Source of the DNA: Rhodobiaceae bacterium
GTDB taxonomy: Bacteria; Pseudomonadota; Alphaproteobacteria; RS24
NCBI GenBank assembly: GCA_002689195.1
Contig: NZFC01000009.1
Location: forward strand, 5,897 to 11,249
Direction: 5' to 3'
DNA length: 5,353 bases
Shown: one piece after another, positions 1 through 4,602 of the stretch
How positions within the stretch are numbered: the stretch's first letter is position 1
Layout: every line of letters starts with the position of its first letter
Made by a program: the position numbers and the translations under genes
The notes under the pieces: generated by a model
The model's input: the letters and a program-made list of their open reading frames with translations, nothing else
Told to the model about the DNA's origin: nothing
Database searches by the model: none

Positions 1-1005
1 TTGCGCGTGGGCGAAACCATTTCTGCCCGCCTCGCTTTACAAGCCCTGATTGTGAAATCGGCTAATGATGTCGCCACCGCGATGGGCGAACATATTTCCG
101 GCAGCGAAACCAAATTCGCCAGACGCATGACCCGCACGGCGCGCAAACTCGGCATGTTCGACACAAATTTCGTCAATGCTTCGGGGCTGTTCCACCGACG
201 CCAGAAGAGTTCGGCGCGCGATATTGCCCGCCTCGCCAAGGCCGCGATTGATGATTTTCCCGCATTTAACGCCCTATGGAAGCAGCGCTACCTCGTGCAT
301 AAGGGGCGGCGCATATCCGGCCATAATCGGCTGTTGGGCTCGCTAAAGGGCAGCATCGGCATGAAAACCGGTTATATCCGCGCGTCTGGCTATAATATCG
401 TCAATCTGGTTGAACGTGGCGACAAGCGCCTGATTGTCGTGGTTATGGGCGGGCGCAGCGCCAAATCGCGCGACGCGCAGGTGCGGCGGCTTTTGAAACC
501 CAGCCTGCCGCGCGCGGCTTCGGCACCGGTTGGCATGAAGCGGGCGAAAGCCGAACCCGCCGAAAGCTGGTTACGGATAGGCTCCGACCGCCAAATTGCC
601 AAAAGCAAACGACCCCTGAAGCGGCCTGTGCAAAAACTTGCACAAACGCAACGCCAAAAACCTGAAAAACGACCCGAAAAACGACCCGAAATCCAGCCCG
701 AAATCCAGCCTGCCCAGACAGCCGCACCGCCCCTTGCGCCTGAGAAAGCGGCGGCGCTGGATGAAAGCTGGAAAATACAAGTCGGCTCATTTGTAAAAGC
801 CGATGACGCAAAACGCCAGCTCACGCAAATCAAAGAAATTTTGGGCACAGGCTTGCAAAAAGCCGAAGCGCGCACCGAAACCGTGCGCCTGAAGGGTAAG
901 AAAATGTACCGCGCGCGCTTTACCAAGCTGTCGCAAGCCCAAGCCGTAACGCTGTGCGCGCAACTCACGCGCCTGAAAACCGGATGTCTACCAATCGCGC
1001 CTTAA
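1..1005 (+). CDS. D-alanyl-D-alanine carboxypeptidase (peptidase S11) with C-terminal SPOR domain, 5'-truncated by window edge
   Basis: This is a low-molecular-weight penicillin-binding protein that removes the terminal D-Ala from peptidoglycan pentapeptides in the periplasm. The second active-site motif is S20-A21-N22 and the third is K122-T123-G124, numbered from the first codon in the window. Their spacing of 102 residues is close to the 103 of E. coli PBP5. The SxxK nucleophile motif and the signal peptide are missing and must lie left of the window; by comparison with PBP5 roughly 90 residues are absent. The TTG at base 1 is therefore an internal Leu, not a start. After the catalytic domain (to about residue 165) comes a basic, Pro/Lys/Gln-rich linker with a tandem repeat, then a SPOR domain (about 256-334, beginning SWKIQVGSF). 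No PBP5-type C-terminal domain is apparent. SPOR domains bind denuded glycan at the septum, so a role in division-site wall trimming is inferred. The stop overlaps that of the convergent J-protein gene. Confidence 0.9.
   Translation: MRVGETISARLALQALIVKSANDVATAMGEHISGSETKFARRMTRTARKLGMFDTNFVNASGLFHRRQKSSARDIARLAKAAIDDFPAFNALWKQRYLVHKGRRISGHNRLLGSLKGSIGMKTGYIRASGYNIVNLVERGDKRLIVVVMGGRSAKSRDAQVRRLLKPSLPRAASAPVGMKRAKAEPAESWLRIGSDRQIAKSKRPLKRPVQKLAQTQRQKPEKRPEKRPEIQPEIQPAQTAAPPLAPEKAAALDESWKIQVGSFVKADDAKRQLTQIKEILGTGLQKAEARTETVRLKGKKMYRARFTKLSQAQAVTLCAQLTRLKTGCLPIAP
661..708 (+). repeat. Four 12-bp in-frame tandem repeats in the carboxypeptidase linker
   Basis: Four consecutive 12-bp units (661-672, 673-684, 685-696, 697-708) encode PEKR, PEKR, PEIQ, PEIQ. 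The units fall into two near-identical pairs: the first two differ by one base and the last two are identical. They sit in the linker between the peptidase domain and the SPOR domain. A Pro-rich linker of this kind is probably flexible or extended and may vary in length between strains by slippage; that is inference. Confidence 0.85.
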
Positions 1006-1484
1006 TTGTCGTTGAGCAAAATATCGCGCGCCTGATTAAGCTGCGCGGCAATCCAGTCGGTGCCGCCATGGTCGGGATGATTTTTGACAATCAGATCGCG
1101 ATAGGCCGCTTCAATCTCTTCCCGGCTTGCCGTTGCCTCCACACCCAGCACATCGCGCGCTTCGGTTTCTGACATGAAGGACGCGCCGACCTTACCGCCT
1201 GACCTGTTTGATTTTTTCCCGCCAGTTTTGCCCGTTTCAGTGTTGGCCGTATCGCCTTCGCGCGTCACGCGCCACAGGCGCAGCAACCACATCATGATAA
1301 AGCCCAGCGGCGCGGCAAGCCCATAGCGCCCCGCCAGCGCCAGCACGACAAGCCCCACACCGAGAATAATGAACAAGGTGACAAGAGCCAGCAGGCGTAA
1401 ATGACGGGCGGACAGGCGCGCCGCCAGAGATGCCACTACAAGCAATGCCAGCAGGCTGACAAGACCCAGCGCGAGAAAACCCAT
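1002..1484 (-). CDS. Membrane-anchored J-domain protein, Tim14/Pam18-like
   Basis: A 160-residue protein with two clear hydrophobic segments (about 3-22 and 29-51), a possible short third one (about 55-71), a polar Gly/Lys-rich linker (about 76-103) and a C-terminal J-domain (about 105-160). The diagnostic HPD loop is H136-P137-D138, followed by HGGT and then a conserved-looking IAAQLNQARDILL helix. J-proteins stimulate the ATPase of a DnaK-type Hsp70 through the HPD loop. The order (membrane anchor, then a C-terminal J-domain without Gly/Phe or zinc-finger regions) matches the mitochondrial Tim14/Pam18 type and its alphaproteobacterial relatives. The ATG shares its A with the mipZ stop (TGATG), and no good ribosome-binding site precedes it, so translation is probably coupled to mipZ. 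An internal Met104 starts the J-domain, but the in-frame membrane segments favour the long form. Client and partner are unknown. Confidence 0.88.
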   Translation of the reverse strand: MGFLALGLVSLLALLVVASLAARLSARHLRLLALVTLFIILGVGLVVLALAGRYGLAAPLGFIMMWLLRLWRVTREGDTANTETGKTGGKKSNRSGGKVGASFMSETEARDVLGVEATASREEIEAAYRDLIVKNHPDHGGTDWIAAQLNQARDILLNDN

Positions 1485-2326
1485 CAGATCGTGACGCCGG
1501 GCAGATTTAGCGCCGCAACAAGCGCGCGCACTTCGGCCCGTGCCGCGACATGCGACATGGTGAGATTGGTGTTGGCTTCTTCATCAGTCAGGTCAAGCAG
1601 CGTGATACCTGCCGGATACATTTCCCTGAAGATTACCCGCTCTGAAAGCCCCGCAGCCTGCCGGAACCCCAAACGCCGCGCCAGCTGGTCCAGCGCCGTT
1701 TCCACGCGCTGTCTGTTCTTGGCGTGAATATGGCTGGTGCGGTTGCGTACCACGATCCAATCGATGCTCCCGCCATCGGCTTGCGCGCGCGCTTTGCGGC
1801 ACGACCAGACCATTTCCGAATAAATGCTGGGGCCGGTGATCGACAAATCATCGGGGTCGACCGTCGCTAGCAGGTCGAAATCGACAAAACTTTCATTGAT
1901 CGGCGTAATCAGCGTATCCGCAGCGGCGTGCCCCAGCCGCGACAAATACGAATCCGAGCCCGGACTGTCGACGACGATAAAATCATTGCCGGCGCGCAAA
2001 TGGGTCATGGCGGCGACGAACTGCTCCTGCTCGGCGCGTTGGCGCAAAGCAAGGTCATTATAGCTGAACTCTTCCAGCGGAAAATGCTCCGGCATGGCAA
2101 CCGCACGCCGGCCAACCCATATTTTGCGGTTCTCGATATAGCGCGAGAACGAGCGTTGCCGCACATCCAGATCCATAGTGCCGACGCGAAAGCCCTCATT
2201 CAGCAAAGCCGCCGCCACATGCATGGCGGTGGTGGTTTTGCCGGACCCGCCCTTTTCATTACCCACCACAACAATATGCGGGCTGCGGATTGCAGTTTCG
2301 GATAAAGCTTCGGCCTGCTCGCTCAT
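1484..2326 (-). CDS. mipZ: Division plane positioning ATPase MipZ
   Basis: A ParA/MinD-superfamily ATPase that, in Caulobacter, forms a gradient from ParB at the poles and blocks FtsZ assembly away from midcell. With the ATG at 2326 the protein has 280 residues. It has a deviant Walker A motif (K25 and K30 of KGGSGKTT, in the context VVVGNEKGG), the DLDVRQR motif (52-58), Walker B (FIVVDSPG, Asp at 120) and the MipZ-typical SFVDFDLLATVDP (146-158), followed by WIVVRNR. These match MipZ rather than ParA, MinD or plasmid partition proteins. An in-frame ATG eight codons upstream (2350) is possible. I chose 2326 because AAAGGTG (2333-2339) sits 6 bases before it. Compared with Caulobacter MipZ, the N-terminus is about 12 residues longer before the nucleotide-binding strand. 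No parA or parB lies in the window. It is followed directly by the J-protein gene. Confidence 0.95.
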   Translation of the reverse strand: MSEQAEALSETAIRSPHIVVVGNEKGGSGKTTTAMHVAAALLNEGFRVGTMDLDVRQRSFSRYIENRKIWVGRRAVAMPEHFPLEEFSYNDLALRQRAEQEQFVAAMTHLRAGNDFIVVDSPGSDSYLSRLGHAAADTLITPINESFVDFDLLATVDPDDLSITGPSIYSEMVWSCRKARAQADGGSIDWIVVRNRTSHIHAKNRQRVETALDQLARRLGFRQAAGLSERVIFREMYPAGITLLDLTDEEANTNLTMSHVAARAEVRALVAALNLPGVTI

Positions 2327-2332
2327 GAAAAA

Positions 2333-2339
2333 CACCTTT
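2333..2339 (-). promoter_or_regulatory. Ribosome-binding site of mipZ (decides the start)
   Basis: On the minus strand AAAGGTG lies 6 bases before the ATG at 2326. The alternative ATG at 2350 has no comparable site close upstream, so this motif favours the shorter 280-residue MipZ. Confidence 0.65.
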
Positions 2340-2355
2340 AACTTTAGCAACTAAC

Positions 2356-2361
2356 AGTATA
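2356..2361 (-). promoter_or_regulatory. Candidate -10 element for mipZ
   Basis: TATACT on the minus strand matches the TATAAT consensus at five of six positions. Transcription from it would begin near 2349, giving a leader of about 23 bases to the ATG at 2326 and excluding the upstream ATG at 2350. I see no good -35 hexamer at 16-18 bases, so it is only a candidate. Confidence 0.35.
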
Positions 2362-2464
2362 AACCCGATTCCGGATTTTGACTGCAATTTCCACTTATCC
2401 AGAAGAGTGGCAAAAACGCGGGTAAAAGCGAGCCGAAAAACGCCGATTTTCCTGTCTGGCACGA

Positions 2465-2477
2465 TAGCGCGGCGCTA
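2465..2477. promoter_or_regulatory. Perfect 13-bp palindrome abutting the SDR ribosome-binding site
   Basis: TAGCGC-G-GCGCTA is a perfect inverted repeat with 6-bp arms around one central base. Its last base is the first base of the AGGA ribosome-binding site. It could be an operator for a dimeric repressor, or in RNA a small hairpin (5-bp stem, 3-base loop) next to the ribosome-binding site. Its function is inferred only from symmetry and position. Confidence 0.4.
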
Positions 2478-2480
2478 GGA
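2477..2480 (+). promoter_or_regulatory. Ribosome-binding site of the SDR gene
   Basis: AGGA lies 7 bases before the ATG at 2488, a normal spacing, and supports that start. It overlaps the right end of the 13-bp palindrome by one base. Confidence 0.6.
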
Positions 2481-2487
2481 TACGAAA

Positions 2488-3285
2488 ATGGATTTGAAAG
2501 ACAAAAAAATTCTGATCACCGGTGCCAATGGCGGATTGGGCCGCGCCATGACCGCGGCAATGGCTGAACGCGGCGCCAGGCTTGCGCTTTGCGAGCAAAC
2601 ACAAGAGCTTGCCGAAGCCGCCAAAGCCGCCCTGCCAGCGCCTGCGCGCGCGCAAGCCGTTGCTTTTGCAGGTGATTTGACAGATGCAGACGCCGTGGCC
2701 GCGATGGTGTCAGACTGTGCTGCCGCCCTTCAAGGGCTTGATGGGCTGGTGAATAATGCCGCGATTTTGACCGAAGACGACACAGACCCCGTGGCGACAC
2801 CGCTTGATAGCTGGCGCGCGACGCTGGAGGTCAATGTCACCGGCGCGTTTTTAATGTGCAAAAATGTGTTGCCGCTGTTCCGCGCACAAAAGCGCGGGGC
2901 GATTGTGACGCTTTCTTCCGTTGTGGCACACAGCGCGTCCGCGACATCGCAAATCGCCTACACAACCAGCAAGGGCGCATTGGAGGCCATGACGCGCGAG
3001 ATTGCCGTGGCCTATGCGCGCGACAATATTCGCGCAAATTGTGTGGCCCCCGGCCCCGTTCTCACCGACCGCACGCAGCATTATTTCGACACGCCCGAAA
3101 AATGGCAGATGCGGCGGCGCCATATTCCGATGGGGCGGCTGGGCCGACCGGAGGAAGTTGCCGCGCTGGTGTGTTTTCTGCTGAGCGATGACGCCGGATG
3201 GCAAACGGGCGGCGTTTACCGTGTTGATGGCGGCATTAGCGCGGCCTATGTCGTCGACGACCGCGACGGCAGCGAAACCCCCTAA
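2488..3285 (+). CDS. SDR-family NAD(P)-dependent oxidoreductase, substrate unknown
   Basis: A complete classical short-chain dehydrogenase/reductase of 265 residues, cytoplasmic, with a Rossmann fold. The cofactor motif is T11-G12-A-N-G-G-L-G18. D63 follows beta-3, NNAA is at 89-92, and the catalytic tetrad is N116, S144, Y158 and K162 (YTTSK). The APGPVLT segment (187-193) and a C-terminal VDGG (246-249) complete the FabG-like pattern. E36 at the end of beta-2 occupies the position where an acidic residue normally favours NAD(H) over NADP(H). About 16 residues, several of them Asp, follow VDGG. The family is certain, but the substrate cannot be read from the sequence. The gene sits 3 bp upstream of panC and is almost certainly cotranscribed with it. 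Ketopantoate reductases of the PanE type belong to a different fold family, so this is not a recognisable PanE. Confidence 0.9.
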   Translation: MDLKDKKILITGANGGLGRAMTAAMAERGARLALCEQTQELAEAAKAALPAPARAQAVAFAGDLTDADAVAAMVSDCAAALQGLDGLVNNAAILTEDDTDPVATPLDSWRATLEVNVTGAFLMCKNVLPLFRAQKRGAIVTLSSVVAHSASATSQIAYTTSKGALEAMTREIAVAYARDNIRANCVAPGPVLTDRTQHYFDTPEKWQMRRRHIPMGRLGRPEEVAALVCFLLSDDAGWQTGGVYRVDGGISAAYVVDDRDGSETP

Positions 3286-3288
3286 TCC

Positions 3289-4128
3289 ATGAAATCGCTC
3301 ACACCCATTCGCCAAATTGACGGCTTACGCGATTATGTGCGTCGCCAACGCGCCGACGGGCAGCGCGTGGGGTTGGTGCCCACCATGGGCGCTTTGCATG
3401 ACGGGCATTTGTCGCTTGTCGAGGCCATCAGCCAGCAAGCCGACGCGGTGATTGTGTCGATATTCGTCAATCCAACGCAATTTGCCGCGCATGAAGACCT
3501 CGATACCTATCCCCGCCACGAAACCGAAGATTTGCAAATATTGGCAACGACATGCGCGACCGCCGTGTTCGCGCCATCAGCGGGCGAGATGTATCCATCG
3601 GGCTTTGCCACCTCCGTTGCCGTCGAAGGCCCTGCAAAGGGGTTGGAAACGGATATGCGCCCGCATTTTTTTGCGGGCGTCGGCCTTGTTGTTACCAAAT
3701 TATTGCTCCAGGCATTGCCGGATGTGGCTATTTTTGGCGAGAAAGACTATCAGCAACTTCTGGTCATTCGCCGCATTGTCCGCGACCTTGATATTCCGGT
3801 GGAAATTATTGGCGGCCCGATCATCCGCGAGGCAGATGGCCTGGCAATGTCTTCGCGCAACGCCTATCTGTCTGCCGACCAGCGCGTAATTGCCGGGCGT
3901 CTCAATCAGATTTTGCGCGCGCTGGCCGAAGCCGCAGACCCGCCCGATATTGCCGAAGCAAAAGCGCATGATGCGTTGCTTGAAGCGGGGTTTTCCGCCG
4001 TCGATTATGCCTGCATTCGTGACGCCGAGACGCTGGCTGCGCCCGATGTACAGACCACGCGGCGGCGCGCGCTCATTGCGGCGCGCTTGGGCGATATTCG
4101 CCTGATTGATAATATGGACGCGCGTTGA
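3289..4128 (+). CDS. panC: Pantoate--beta-alanine ligase (pantothenate synthetase)
   Basis: PanC joins (R)-pantoate and beta-alanine using ATP, through a pantoyl-adenylate, in the last step of pantothenate (and hence coenzyme A) synthesis in the cytoplasm. The 279-residue product has the usual family length and motifs: VPTMGALHDGH (30-40, including the HxGH nucleotidyl-transferase signature H37/H40), FVNPTQF (59-65), GEKDYQQL (150-157) and MSSRN (187-191), the KMSKS-like loop. The ATG is 3 bp after the SDR stop, and no ribosome-binding site is visible before it, so translation probably depends on ribosomes finishing the SDR gene. panB, a common neighbour of panC, is not in the window. The gene ends 5 bp from the convergent DUF1489 stop, leaving no room for a separate terminator. 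Confidence 0.97.
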   Translation: MKSLTPIRQIDGLRDYVRRQRADGQRVGLVPTMGALHDGHLSLVEAISQQADAVIVSIFVNPTQFAAHEDLDTYPRHETEDLQILATTCATAVFAPSAGEMYPSGFATSVAVEGPAKGLETDMRPHFFAGVGLVVTKLLLQALPDVAIFGEKDYQQLLVIRRIVRDLDIPVEIIGGPIIREADGLAMSSRNAYLSADQRVIAGRLNQILRALAEAADPPDIAEAKAHDALLEAGFSAVDYACIRDAETLAAPDVQTTRRRALIAARLGDIRLIDNMDAR

Positions 4129-4133
4129 GCGGG

Positions 4134-4553
4134 CTACAAAAGACCCATTTCGGATAATTCATGGCGCATGTCTTCGGGCATATCTTCATCTATTTCGATA
4201 TCGCTCGGCATATCGACCGGCGCATCTTCCGGCGTTAGATAACGCCAACCCTGAAACGGCCTGCGCGCCTGCAACCGCGTTAACACCAGCGCGGGGTCAA
4301 GATGCAGATGGCACCGGCGAATACCCTGATCGTCCACAAATTCTTCAACATCTGTAATCGGCTGGCGCACGCGAATTTGGCGCTTTATCACCCAGTAAAT
4401 CGAGCCATTATCGAGCAGGTCGGGCACGCGGCGCGGCACCATGCGCGTGGTGTGAAACACGCGTTTATAGGTCTTTTGCAAATGCTTTTGCCATTGCACC
4501 AAATCGTCAATGTCGTCGGCACCGACGCATAATTTAACAAGATGAACCGTCAT
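4134..4553 (-). CDS. DUF1489 family protein (COG5458-like), function unknown
   Basis: A 139-residue protein that I recognise as DUF1489 from the N-terminus MTVHLVKLCVGADD, a central YWVIKRQIRVRQPI stretch and the PFQGWRYLTPEDAP segment (about 99-112). It ends in an acidic, Met-containing tail. No signal peptide or membrane segment is seen, so it is probably cytoplasmic. No enzymatic motif is evident to me, and I know of no established function. The start ATG lacks a strong ribosome-binding site, and the upstream gap to the Kelch gene is only 49 bp, so the two genes may share a transcript. The length fits a complete gene. The family call rests on memory of the pattern rather than a search. Confidence 0.82.
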   Translation of the reverse strand: MTVHLVKLCVGADDIDDLVQWQKHLQKTYKRVFHTTRMVPRRVPDLLDNGSIYWVIKRQIRVRQPITDVEEFVDDQGIRRCHLHLDPALVLTRLQARRPFQGWRYLTPEDAPVDMPSDIEIDEDMPEDMRHELSEMGLL

Positions 4554-4602
4554 GGATAAAAGTTTAGGTCACCGCAAACCCAAAGCAAAATCATTTGCCG
4601 CA
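4554..4602. other. Short gap between the Kelch gene and the DUF1489 gene
   Basis: These 49 bp separate two minus-strand genes. I see no strong ribosome-binding site for DUF1489 and no hairpin followed by a T-run on the minus strand. A TAAACT on the minus strand (4561-4566) is a weak -10 resemblance only. The gap is compatible with readthrough from the Kelch gene. Confidence 0.4.

Larger units (their letters stand above)
2327..2487. other. Divergent intergenic region between mipZ and the SDR-panC pair
   Basis: This 161-bp stretch is the only sizeable non-coding segment in the window and must hold control signals for both directions. It is more AT-rich than the flanking genes. It contains the mipZ ribosome-binding site and a -10 candidate at its left, a TTGACT hexamer (2378-2383, plus strand) resembling a -35 but without a good -10 at the right distance, three A-tracts and one T-tract between 2412 and 2450, and a perfect palindrome next to the SDR ribosome-binding site. 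No small ORF or RNA gene is evident. Confidence 0.7.

Noticed and set aside
1..3. TTG at the first base as a start codon for the carboxypeptidase
   Set aside because: The SxxK nucleophile motif and signal peptide needed by this family are absent, and the sequence aligns in mid-domain, so the gene begins left of the window.
390..968. 192-codon open frame on the minus strand opposite the carboxypeptidase
   Set aside because: It lies antisense to a well-supported gene, its product is rich in Arg, Ser, Cys and Trp with repeats that merely mirror the tandem repeats of the real gene, and it shows no family signature.
1484..2326. Plasmid or chromosomal ParA partition protein
   Set aside because: The VVVGNEKGG start, DLDVRQR and SFVDFDLLATVDP motifs are MipZ-specific, and there is no parB or centromere-like repeat nearby.
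2338..2354. CtrA-type operator (TTAA-N7-TTAA) upstream of mipZ
   Set aside because: Only one clean TTAA half-site is present. The nearest partner is CTAA with a 9-base gap, so it does not fit the consensus.
2851..3315. 154-codon open frame on the minus strand opposite the SDR gene
   Set aside because: The SDR motifs on the plus strand are complete and continuous. The antisense product has no recognisable domain and looks like a GC-rich shadow.
3452..3889. 145-codon frame on the plus strand inside panC in another phase
   Set aside because: All PanC motifs run through this region in the main frame. The alternative product is Arg/Pro/Cys-rich and featureless.
4129..4146. Terminator hairpin between panC and the DUF1489 gene
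   Set aside because: The only pairing is GGG with CCC across a mismatched, A-rich loop. It is too weak, there is no T-run, and it overlaps the DUF1489 coding end.
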